From Gammaproteobacteria bacterium (lineage in GTDB: Bacteria; Pseudomonadota; Gammaproteobacteria; GCA-001735895), in assembly GCA_015494335.1 (NCBI GenBank), contig WGBK01000005.1, positions 1 through 8,653 on the forward strand: a stretch of DNA of 8,653 bases, given 5' to 3'. Position 1 is the stretch's first letter. The number at the start of each line of letters is the position of its first letter. Both the position numbers and the translations under genes were made by a program. Shown piece after piece: positions 1-8,240 of this stretch. The notes beneath the pieces are model-generated. The model was not told the DNA's origin and made no database searches. It saw nothing but the letters and a program-made list of their open reading frames with translations.

Positions 1-194
1 TCGGCCAGCCCGGCGTTCAGGTGGCCGCCATCACCCGGCGCCCGCAGGGCTTCTTCCTGATCCATGTCGACGGCGGCCCCAACAACAATGTACCCAAGGT
101 AGCCGGCACCCCGATCGGCTCCAACGCCCACCGTCTCAACGACCACGACATCATCGAGGTGGCTGGCGTGAAGATGGAGTTCTACACACGCTGA
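1..194 (+). CDS. FHA-domain protein, C-terminal fragment
   Basis: The gene enters from the left edge; the frame begins at base 3 and gives 63 residues before TGA at 192-194. The visible part matches the second half of a forkhead-associated domain: a beta strand (GFFLIHVDGG), the loop with N-x-V...VAGTPIG, the L-N-D-H-D-I-I-E-V turn that in this family reads L-x-D-G-D-x-I, and a last strand VAGVKMEFY ending almost at the C-terminus. FHA domains bind phosphothreonine peptides; the key Arg and Ser of the binding loops would lie upstream, outside the window, so ligand binding cannot be judged. It sits 64 bp before a CHASE2-cyclase on the same strand. Co-transcription and a shared signalling role are likely but inferred. 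The FHA identification is by motif reading from a partial domain. Confidence 0.8.
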   Translation, partial: GQPGVQVAAITRRPQGFFLIHVDGGPNNNVPKVAGTPIGSNAHRLNDHDIIEVAGVKMEFYTR

Positions 195-212
195 TCCGCG
201 CCCGCTTCCGCC

Positions 213-241
213 ATCGACGGATCCTCCTGCGGTCCGTCGAT
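213..241 (+). promoter_or_regulatory. Hairpin between the FHA gene and the cyclase gene
   Basis: A perfect 9-bp inverted repeat (ATCGACGGA at 213-221, TCCGTCGAT at 233-241). The stem can extend inward by a T-G wobble (222/232) and a C-G pair (223/231), giving an 11-bp stem with a 7-nt loop CTCCTGC. No T-run follows, so it is not a canonical intrinsic terminator. It lies 19 nt after the FHA stop codon and ends 6 nt before the cyclase ribosome binding site (GGAGAGG, 248-254). It could be an mRNA stabiliser, a weak attenuator or an operator. The loop CTCC could also pair with the GGAG of that binding site, but this is speculation. Confidence 0.45.
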
Positions 242-258
242 CCAACCGGAGAGGCCTC

Positions 259-2481
259 ATGCCGCTGCAGCGCATCATCCGGCTAGCCGTCAGCCTGCTC
301 ATCCTGCTGGCCCTGCTCGCACCACTGACAGGGCTGGTTCGCTACCCCTTTCTGCAACAGCTCGAAAACTGGACCTACGACGCCCGCCTGAACCTGACCC
401 TGCCCAGGGGCATCGACGATCGCGTCGTCATTGTCGATATCGACGAAGCCTCGCTGGCCCGCGTCGGCCGCTTTCCCTGGCCCCGCTACCGCCTTGCCGA
501 GCTCACCGACCGCCTGTTCAACGACTACCAGGTCGCCACTCTCGGCTACGATATCCTGTTCGGCGAGCCGGACCGGAGCTCCGGCGTCGATACCCTGCAA
601 CAGCTCGCGCGCGGTCCCCTGGCCGGAGATGCGACCTACCGCAAGGCTCTGGAACAGCTGCTGCCCCGGCTTGACTACGATCAGCGCTTCGCCCAAAGCC
701 TCGAGGGCAGGCCCGTGGTACTCGGCTATTACTTCAAGTCAAGACTTGAGGAAGGCAGCTCGGGCAACACCGGTCAGCTCCCGCCCCCGATCAGCCGGGT
801 CGAACCGGAATGGCTGCAACGCCTGCCGCTGAGCCAGGCGGTGGGCTACAGTGCCAACCTGCCCCGGCTGCAACAGGCCGCCCGCGACGGCGGTTTCTTC
901 GACAATCCCTTCGTCGACGAGGACGGCGTGTTCCGCCGCGTGCCGATGATCCAGGCCTATGACAACGCCCTCTACGGCGCCCTGTCCCTGGTCACTGCCC
1001 GCCTGGCACTGGGCAATCCCGAAATCGAGTTGCAGATTGCCCAGGAAGGCGAGCAGAGCTATTACGCGCTGGAGAACATCCGTCTCGGTTCGCAGACCAT
1101 CCCCGTGGACAAGCATTCCGCCGTCTATGTACCCTATCGCGGCCCGCGCGGCAGCTTTCCCTATGTCTCGGCCTGGAAGGTGCTCGACGGCAGTGCCGAT
1201 CGCAAGCTGCTGCGCGGCAGGATCGTGCTGGTCGGCACCTCGGCACCGGGCCTGCTGGACCTGCGCTCGACGCCGGTGGAAAAGGTTTTCCCCGGGGTGG
1301 AGGTGCACGCCAACATCATTTCCGGCATTCTCGACGGACGCATCCGCCATCACCCGGCCTGGACCACCGGCTTCGAATTCCTGCAATTGCTGCTGGTGGC
1401 CGTGCTGCTGACCATCGCCCTGACCTGGCTTTCGCCGCTGGCGGCTACGCTGGCAACGATCGCGATGACCTTGCTGGTGGTCGGGTTGTCGATGGCCGCC
1501 TGGTCCTCGAACCTGATCCTGCCGCTGGCCTCCACGCTACTGCTGATCGCCCTGCTGTTCGTGTTCCACATGACCTGGGGATTCTTCGCCGAATCCCGCG
1601 GCAAACGACAGCTTGCGCAGATGTTCGGCCAGTACATTCCGCCCGAACTGGTGGACGAGATGAGCGAAAGCGGCCACGAATTCTCGCTGGAAGGCGAAAG
1701 CCGCGAGATGACGGTCTTGTTCTCCGACGTGCGCGGCTTTACCAGCATCTCGGAAGGGCTGGATCCGAAACAGCTGACGCGTCTGATGAATGCCCTGCTG
1801 ACCCCCTTGACCCGGGTCATCCACCAGCATCGCGGCACCATCGACAAGTACATGGGCGACGCCATCATGGCCTTCTGGGGCGCGCCACTGCCGGACAGCG
1901 ATCATGCCCGCCATGCGCTCTATGCCGCCTTCGACATGATGCAGGCGCTGAAGGATCTGCAGCCGGAATTTCGCAGCCAGGGCTGGCCGGAGATTCACAT
2001 CGGCATCGGCCTCAATACCGGCAGCATGAATGTCGGCAACATGGGCTCGGAGTTTCGCGTCGCCTACACCGTGCTCGGCGACGCGGTCAATCTCGGTTCG
2101 CGCCTCGAAGGCCTGACCAAGGCCTATGGCGTGGACATCATCGTCAGCGAGAGCACGCGCGAACAGATCCCCGAATTCCTGTTCCGCGAGCTGGACCTGG
2201 TGCGCGTCAAGGGCAAGCGGGAACCCGTGGCCATCTTCGAACCGATCGGCCACAAGAACGATGTCGACGAGGCCAGGCGGGCCGAATTGAGCGCCTGGCG
2301 GCGCGGTCTGCGCGCCTTCCGCCACCAGGACTGGGATGCCGCGGAAGTGGAATTCTTCAACCTCGAGCGCCAGTATCCCGAACGACAACTGTACCGCATC
2401 TACCTTGAACGCATCACCCTCTACCGCCAGTCTCCGCCCGGCGACGGCTGGGACGGTGTGTTCACCCACACCAGCAAGTAG
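259..2481 (+). CDS. CHASE2-domain class III adenylate/guanylate cyclase
   Basis: A 740-residue membrane protein expected to make cyclic AMP from ATP at the inner membrane. Order: N-terminal membrane segment (about 7-27), extracytoplasmic CHASE2 sensor (about 30-360, with the typical DDRVVIVDIDEASL start and a late RIVLVGTSAPGL strand), three membrane segments (about 373-393, 395-414, 418-440), a linker with the class-typical FGQYIPPELVDEM (456-468), then the catalytic domain (about 482-665). Metal-binding Asp490 (FSDVRGFTS) and Asp534 (YMGD), adenine-selecting Lys530, and transition-state Asn611 and Arg615 are all present. The partner purine position is Thr604 (YTVLGDAVN), the class IIIb pattern, so ATP is the likelier substrate. 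The tail (670-740) is helical and ends in WDGVFTHTSK, a tail I associate with such cyclases. The ATG start is supported by GGAGAGG at 248-254. Transcribed with the upstream FHA gene. The CHASE2 ligand is unknown. Confidence 0.95.
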   Translation: MPLQRIIRLAVSLLILLALLAPLTGLVRYPFLQQLENWTYDARLNLTLPRGIDDRVVIVDIDEASLARVGRFPWPRYRLAELTDRLFNDYQVATLGYDILFGEPDRSSGVDTLQQLARGPLAGDATYRKALEQLLPRLDYDQRFAQSLEGRPVVLGYYFKSRLEEGSSGNTGQLPPPISRVEPEWLQRLPLSQAVGYSANLPRLQQAARDGGFFDNPFVDEDGVFRRVPMIQAYDNALYGALSLVTARLALGNPEIELQIAQEGEQSYYALENIRLGSQTIPVDKHSAVYVPYRGPRGSFPYVSAWKVLDGSADRKLLRGRIVLVGTSAPGLLDLRSTPVEKVFPGVEVHANIISGILDGRIRHHPAWTTGFEFLQLLLVAVLLTIALTWLSPLAATLATIAMTLLVVGLSMAAWSSNLILPLASTLLLIALLFVFHMTWGFFAESRGKRQLAQMFGQYIPPELVDEMSESGHEFSLEGESREMTVLFSDVRGFTSISEGLDPKQLTRLMNALLTPLTRVIHQHRGTIDKYMGDAIMAFWGAPLPDSDHARHALYAAFDMMQALKDLQPEFRSQGWPEIHIGIGLNTGSMNVGNMGSEFRVAYTVLGDAVNLGSRLEGLTKAYGVDIIVSESTREQIPEFLFRELDLVRVKGKREPVAIFEPIGHKNDVDEARRAELSAWRRGLRAFRHQDWDAAEVEFFNLERQYPERQLYRIYLERITLYRQSPPGDGWDGVFTHTSK

Positions 2482-2482
2482 C

Positions 2483-2512
2483 TTGACCGAAAAGCCATGG
2501 CAGGACTAACCT
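2483..2512 (+). promoter_or_regulatory. Weak sigma-70-like promoter candidate
   Basis: TTGACC (2483-2488), five of six matches to the -35 consensus, is followed 18 nt later by TAACCT (2507-2512), a poor -10. It starts directly after the cyclase stop codon and could serve the DUF3149 gene at 2616. The -10 falls inside the hairpin at 2503-2522. Other -10-like words closer to the gene (TAGAAT at 2575-2580, GATAAT at 2587-2592) have no matching -35. The assignment is tentative. Confidence 0.2.
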
Positions 2513-2522
2513 GTGTTAGCCC
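2503..2522 (+). terminator. Short hairpin after the cyclase gene, no U-tract
   Basis: GG-A-CTAAC (2503-2510), loop CTGT, GTTAG-C-CC (2515-2522): seven pairs with one A-C mismatch. It lies 21 nt after the cyclase stop, where a terminator would be expected, but no T-run follows. It may be a weak terminator or simply part of the promoter region of the next gene. Confidence 0.25.
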
Positions 2523-2537
2523 TAGGGCCGGATGGAA

Positions 2538-2551
2538 TTGACCAGGGTCAA
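2538..2551. repeat. Palindromic TTGACC-AG-GGTCAA
   Basis: Two perfect 6-bp arms separated by 2 bp, about 65 bp before the DUF3149 start codon. The same half-site TTGACC also occurs directly repeated at 2483-2488. The shape (twofold-symmetric 14-mer upstream of a small gene) suits a dimeric regulator, but the spacing could be chance. No known operator consensus is claimed. Confidence 0.35.
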
Positions 2552-2615
2552 ATGCCGGACAGCCGGACCGGGGCTAGAATGATCCCGATAATCATCCAAC
2601 CAAAGAGGGCGTACC

Positions 2616-2744
2616 ATGGAAGTCTTCAAGAACCTGTTCAGCGACTGGGTCGGACTGCTGTCACTCGGCACCATACTCTTCATCCTCGGCATGATGGTGT
2701 TCTTCGTCATCATGTTCGTCGGCAAGGCCAAGCACGGCGACTGA
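2616..2744 (+). CDS. DUF3149-type single-pass membrane microprotein
   Basis: A 42-residue protein with an ATG at 2616, TGA at 2742-2744 and a purine-rich AGAGGG (2604-2609) six bases upstream. The pattern is a short amphipathic head (MEVFKNLFSDW), one membrane segment (about residues 12-35, rich in L, F, I, M, V), and a short basic tail (GKAKHGD). This head-helix-tail layout, with the LFSDWVGLLSLG motif, fits the DUF3149 family of about 40-45 residues, whose function is unknown. By the positive-inside rule the Lys-containing tail is probably cytoplasmic. It lies 134 bp after the cyclase on the same strand and converges with avtA. It may have its own promoter. Family assignment is from recall of the motif; that it is a real gene is supported by the binding site and the clean hydrophobic pattern. 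Confidence 0.8.
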   Translation: MEVFKNLFSDWVGLLSLGTILFILGMMVFFVIMFVGKAKHGD

Positions 2745-2753
2745 CTCCCGGCC

Positions 2754-2772
2754 GGCGACTTGAAGCGTCGCC
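2754..2772. terminator. GC-rich hairpin after the DUF3149 gene
   Basis: GGCGAC (2754-2759) pairs perfectly with GTCGCC (2767-2772) around a 7-nt loop, 10 nt after the DUF3149 stop codon and between two convergent genes. No T-run follows on the + strand, so if it terminates transcription it does so weakly or with Rho. Confidence 0.35.
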
Positions 2773-2785
2773 AGGCACGGCGCAA

Positions 2786-2810
2786 GGTGACAGGTCCAAA
2801 GCCTGTTACC
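2786..2810. terminator. Hairpin overlapping the avtA stop codon
   Basis: GGTGACAGG (2786-2794) and CCTGTTACC (2802-2810) form a 9-bp stem with one G-T opposition around a 7-nt loop. The avtA stop codon (TTA at 2806-2808 on the + strand) is inside the right arm. Placed between convergent genes, it could act on transcripts from either side. There is no U-tract in either direction, so classic intrinsic termination is not shown. Confidence 0.4.
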
Positions 2811-4047
2811 AATAGCGTTCGATCACCCGAGCGAGGATCTCGATGCCTCGCTCGATCTCCCTTTCGTCGCGCACATAGTTCATGCGGATGCATTGCGTGG
2901 CATGGCTGCCCGGCTGCACGCTCTGGCCGGGGAAGAAATACTCGCCCGGAATCACCAGCAGGCCTTCCTTCTTCAACTCCCGATACAGCTCCCGGCTCGA
3001 GATCGCCAGATCTTCGAACCAGAGCCACAGGAAGATCGCCCCCTCCGGCAAGTGGACATGCAGGCGAGGGTCATCGATAGCCTCGCGCAGCCGTTGCAGG
3101 GTCTGCTCGCAGCGCTGCTGGTAGAAGGGCCGGATGATCTCGTCGCTGAGCCGGGTCAGGTCACCGTTGCGGATCAGTTCATCCACCAGCACCGGCCCCA
3201 CGCCGCCCGGCGACAGGCTGGTGATGGCCGTCATGTTCGCCATCTGCGCGATCACTTCCTCGTTGGCAATGACAATGCCGGTACGCACGCCGGGCAGCCC
3301 CAGCTTGGACAGGCTCATGCAGAGGATGGTGTTGTCGTTCCAAAAGGGCGTGACCTCGTTGAAGATGATATGCGGGAAGGGCGTACCGTAGGCATTGTCG
3401 ATCAGCAGAGGCACATCGTGGCTGCGCGCCAGTTGATCGAGACGCCGGCACTCCTCGTCGGTCAGCACATTGCCGCTGGGGTTGGTGGGCCGTGAAGCGC
3501 AGATCAGCCCCGTTTCCGGCGTAACCTCCAGGTGATCGAAATCGATGTGGTACTTGAAGAAGCCCTGGTCGAGCCTTTCGATCTCCGGCTCACGACTGAC
3601 GAACATGTCCTCCTCGATACCGATGTCGGTGTAACCGATGTATTCCGGCGTGATCGGCAGCAGCACATGGCGCCTGCCGCCCCGGCTGCGTCCGGCAAAG
3701 CTGTTGAACAAGGCAAAAAAGGCCGACTGGCTGCCGTGGGTCAGGGTGATGTTGCGCCAGCTGATGCCCCACTGGTAGCGTTCGTTGAAGTAATCGGCGA
3801 GGGATTCGAGAAAGCCCTGCCGGCCCTGAGGGCCATCGTAATTGGCCAGGGCCTGCAGCAGGCGTCCGTCGGCATTGAGCCGATCGAGACTGCGCTGGAA
3901 GATCTCCAGTGCGGCCGGAATGGCCGCCGGATTGCCGCCGCCCAACATGATGGTATCGTCCCGGGCCAGCCCATCGGCCAGATCTTCCATCAACAGGGTG
4001 ATGCCGGAACGGCGACGAAAGCGTTCGCCAAAATCGGAGTAATTCAT
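2806..4047 (-). CDS. avtA: Valine-pyruvate aminotransferase (transaminase C)
   Basis: A PLP-dependent fold-type I aminotransferase of 413 residues that interconverts valine plus pyruvate with 2-oxoisovalerate plus alanine in the cytoplasm. The enzyme is near the length of E. coli AvtA and shares its landmarks: N-terminal FGERF...SGITLLMEDL, MLGGGNPA, NYDGPQG (69-75), TLTHGSQSAFF, SRPTNPSGNV with Asn189, DNAYG with Asp217 and Tyr220, the PLP lysine Lys248 in MSLSKLGLPG, phosphate-contacting Arg255, and the substrate-carboxylate Arg388 in IRMNYV. The frame stays open to an ATG at 4239, but the extra 64 residues have no family counterpart and would overlap the divergent lipoprotein start; MNYSDFG at 4047 matches the known N-terminus, so I chose it. 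No good Shine-Dalgarno sequence precedes this ATG. Converges with the DUF3149 gene and diverges from the lipoprotein gene. Confidence 0.95.
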   Translation of the reverse strand: MNYSDFGERFRRRSGITLLMEDLADGLARDDTIMLGGGNPAAIPAALEIFQRSLDRLNADGRLLQALANYDGPQGRQGFLESLADYFNERYQWGISWRNITLTHGSQSAFFALFNSFAGRSRGGRRHVLLPITPEYIGYTDIGIEEDMFVSREPEIERLDQGFFKYHIDFDHLEVTPETGLICASRPTNPSGNVLTDEECRRLDQLARSHDVPLLIDNAYGTPFPHIIFNEVTPFWNDNTILCMSLSKLGLPGVRTGIVIANEEVIAQMANMTAITSLSPGGVGPVLVDELIRNGDLTRLSDEIIRPFYQQRCEQTLQRLREAIDDPRLHVHLPEGAIFLWLWFEDLAISSRELYRELKKEGLLVIPGEYFFPGQSVQPGSHATQCIRMNYVRDEREIERGIEILARVIERYW

Positions 4048-4208
4048 CGTGGTTCGAAAGGAAAACCGCAAGCTTACCCCGAGCCGTCTTTCAAAGCGAC
4101 TCCCCCAATTCATGGGATGGCGCAACCTGCCAGAAAACCCGAGCATGTTCACAGATCTCCCCCGGCCTTGCCGGCCGGATAGCCTGCCCATCCTCTTGGA
4201 GAAGTGAC
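4048..4208. promoter_or_regulatory. Divergent control region between avtA and the lipoprotein gene
   Basis: This 161-bp spacer must carry the promoters for both genes if neither is read from further away. On the + side TTGGAGAAG (4197-4205) is a good ribosome binding site for the ATG at 4209. A small palindrome CCGGC-CTT-GCCGG (4162-4174) and the adjoining CCGG-rich stretch lie just upstream. On the - side TTGAAA (complement of 4090-4095) resembles a -35, but no matching -10 is seen at the right distance. No promoter can be assigned with confidence on either strand. Confidence 0.4.
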
Positions 4209-6035
4209 ATGAAGACCTCGACAACCACAAGCCGGACATCTTTCTACCGCTGCCTGGGCCTTACCCTGTTGATGCTACTGACCGCAGGATGTTCGGGCGG
4301 CGACAAGGCAGGCAATACGGACAACGCCGGTATCGCCGTCGAAGGGCTGGTGCGCGATGCCGCCCACCAGCGCCTTGACGGTGTGGAAGTCTTCGATGCC
4401 AACGGAGTGCTGGCAGTATCCGATGCCGATGGCAGAATGCAATTTCGCTTGCCAGAAGGGTCAACCGGCCCGCTGCGCCTGCGCAAACCGGGCTATGCGG
4501 CCCAGACGGTTCCGCTTCAAGTGATGAATGGGCAGGCAGACTTCGAAGCCACGCTCGGTCGGCGAGGGCCGGTCATTTCCATCGATCCTAGCCAACCGGT
4601 CGATGTGGCAGGCACCCATGGCGCCCGCGTGACCCTGCCCGCCAACGCGCTGGTGGATGGCAATGGCAACCCGGTCAGCGGCGAGGTCGAGCTCACCATC
4701 ACTCCGGTGGATGTATCCAGCGATGACGAAATGGGCGTGTTTCCCGGTGCCTTTGCCGGAGAGGATGCAGACGGGACCACAGTACCGCTGATCCTGTCCT
4801 ACGGTACGGTCGAGTACCGTTTCACGCAAGATGGCGAAGAGCTGAACCTGGCCGAGGGCCAGAGCGCCGAGATCAAGCTGCCGGTATTCGTGGAACAACA
4901 CCCGGACGGCAGCCCGGTCCAGATCGGCGACACGGGTGCGCTCTGGTACCTCAACGAGGAAACCGGCCTGTGGAAGCAGGAAGGCAGCGGCACGGTTGTG
5001 GCCTCATTGGACTCCCCCACCGGACTGGCCCTGCAGGCTCGGGTTGAGCATTTTTCCTGGTGGAATCACGATGTGGCCCCTGCAACCTGTGATCTCACGA
5101 TCAATATCAGCGGCTTGCCCAGCGGCACCGAATTCGTCCTCAAGGGCCAGACCCAAACACCCGGGCCGCGCAGCGCCACCACGGTAGTTTCCAGTGGAGG
5201 AGATCAGTACATCACTCCCCGCGACAACCCGGTCCGACTGTCATCCACGGTCAAAACCCAGGACGGCGTCTACCGCGCCAACCAGACCACGACCTGCAAC
5301 GGAGTAGCGGACACCACCACCCTCGCCTTCAGCGGCCCGGAAGCCCCGGTCATCTACTACTTCGAGGGTCGGACCAAACCCAAGTTCGGGCTGGAGCTGG
5401 ATCCCGATGATCCTTCCACCACCCGCTGGGTGCTCGAAGGCCAGGATGCCATCTTCGATTGGGTGGTTGCCTTTGCCGATCAGCTGACCCTGAGTTCCGA
5501 TCAGGGACATGAAACCACGCTGGGCAACGACAGCGGATTGGTCCAGTTCCCTCTCGAACTGAACGGCAGCCATGCCGACGAGTATCAGTTCACGCTGCTC
5601 GCGGAAACCGTAGATGGCGGTGTGGACAGTATCACCAGGACACTGCCATACGACACTGGAGAACCCTATATCTACAAGGCAGACAGCTGGCAGGATTTCA
5701 GAGACGAGAACGTACAGGCTGCAGCCCTGTCCTGGGAAGTGGAAGGCGCTGACAGCCTGCAGATCTGGGCAGGCATCTACGACGATGTGGAGCCCTTACT
5801 GTTGTACGAAGACAATGACCCACCCCAGACCGGCGATGTCGCCATCAACACCGTCGAGAGCATTTTTTCCTCGCTCGGCGCTGGCCAACACTCTGTCGTC
5901 CTGCTGTTTACCAATCAATACGGAACCAGCGAAGCCCGGGTCGATGTAAGCGTGTACGACCCCAACCTGTTCTGCATGGGCGGGAAATCAGGCCGTGGGG
6001 GCACAGCAGCATCCTCACGGGGGATCTGCGAATAG
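4209..6035 (+). CDS. Multi-domain surface lipoprotein with carboxypeptidase-regulatory-like and Ig-like modules
   Basis: A 608-residue exported lipoprotein of unknown function. The N-terminus has a basic region, a hydrophobic core (about 15-26) and a lipobox LTAGC with acylated Cys28; Ser29 follows rather than Asp, so outer-membrane sorting is expected. After a short Gly/Asp/Asn linker comes a carboxypeptidase-regulatory-like beta repeat (about 42-116: GIAVEGLVRD...DGVEVFD...LRKPGY). Next is a domain (about 120-290) with GARVTLPANALVDGNG, GEVELTITPVDVSS and a closing HFSWWN, a pattern I associate with FAM171/CILP-like and bacterial surface proteins. Two probable Ig-like modules follow (about 375-480 and 485-583; the second has LSWEVEGADSLQIW). 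Four cysteines besides Cys28 in the mature part (294, 363, 589, 607) could form two disulfides. The start is fixed by the signal peptide and TTGGAGAAG at 4197. Convergent with the frame that ends 2 bp beyond its stop. Likely binding or structural; no catalytic motif seen. Confidence 0.9.
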   Translation: MKTSTTTSRTSFYRCLGLTLLMLLTAGCSGGDKAGNTDNAGIAVEGLVRDAAHQRLDGVEVFDANGVLAVSDADGRMQFRLPEGSTGPLRLRKPGYAAQTVPLQVMNGQADFEATLGRRGPVISIDPSQPVDVAGTHGARVTLPANALVDGNGNPVSGEVELTITPVDVSSDDEMGVFPGAFAGEDADGTTVPLILSYGTVEYRFTQDGEELNLAEGQSAEIKLPVFVEQHPDGSPVQIGDTGALWYLNEETGLWKQEGSGTVVASLDSPTGLALQARVEHFSWWNHDVAPATCDLTINISGLPSGTEFVLKGQTQTPGPRSATTVVSSGGDQYITPRDNPVRLSSTVKTQDGVYRANQTTTCNGVADTTTLAFSGPEAPVIYYFEGRTKPKFGLELDPDDPSTTRWVLEGQDAIFDWVVAFADQLTLSSDQGHETTLGNDSGLVQFPLELNGSHADEYQFTLLAETVDGGVDSITRTLPYDTGEPYIYKADSWQDFRDENVQAAALSWEVEGADSLQIWAGIYDDVEPLLLYEDNDPPQTGDVAINTVESIFSSLGAGQHSVVLLFTNQYGTSEARVDVSVYDPNLFCMGGKSGRGGTAASSRGICE

Positions 6036-6037
6036 GC

Positions 6038-6263
6038 TCAATCGACCCGACAGCCGATCCTCTGCGTCGCCGCCACCACGTCGTCGTAGAGGACAGTCTG
6101 GGTCGTCGAGGGGTTCAGGCCCAGGTCACGAAGGCGCTGCAGCTTGTTGCGGAAAGACCCCAATTCGTTGTAGGCATCGAGAAACAGCTGGCCGAAACGC
6201 ACCTGGTCGCTGCTGCGAAAGTTGAAGCCCTCGAAGGGCGAAGGTTCCGGGCAGGCGGATCGA

Positions 6264-6280
<17 letters not shown>
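6038..6280 (-). pseudogene. Coding-like frame after oppF without a credible start (remnant or frameshifted gene)
   Basis: Read leftward from an in-frame TGA at 6281-6283 to TGA at 6038-6040, this frame gives 80 residues with no ATG or TTG at a useful place; the only near-term start is GTG at 6200-6202, which lacks a ribosome binding site and would leave 55 residues. The codons nevertheless look like a real gene: strong C/G third positions and a natural protein pattern (PFEGFNFRSSDQVRFGQL, FLDAYNELGSFRNKLQRL, RDLGLNPSTTQTVLYDDVV), helical in the middle, with Cys near each end (ACPEP and IGCRVD). Protein-like sequence continues upstream of the GTG as far as the oppF stop codon at 6264. The frame is +1 relative to oppF, so skipping one base at the oppF TGA would join them. 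Likely a 5'-truncated gene, a frameshift, or a sequence error; I do not recognise the family. Confidence 0.45.
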
Positions 6281-8236
<1,956 letters not shown>

Positions 8237-8240
8237 GGAT

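Noticed and set aside
1537..2469. A 310-residue minus-strand open frame opposite the cyclase catalytic domain
   Set aside because: It lies wholly antisense to a conserved gene in GC-rich DNA, where long antisense frames are expected, and shows no recognisable motif.
2513..2815. A 100-residue + strand frame across the DUF3149 gene
   Set aside because: It overlaps the DUF3149 gene in another frame, lacks a ribosome binding site, and its product is Arg/His/Gln-rich without a hydrophobic or domain pattern.
4112..4207. A 31-codon + strand frame that stops one base before the lipoprotein ATG, considered as a leader peptide
   Set aside because: No ribosome binding site precedes its ATG, the peptide has no regulatory codon run, and the overlap with the true binding site explains its position by chance.
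4048..4239. A 64-residue N-terminal extension of AvtA starting at 4239
   Set aside because: The extra residues have no counterpart in AvtA, are low in coding character, and would overlap the signal-peptide region of the divergent lipoprotein gene.
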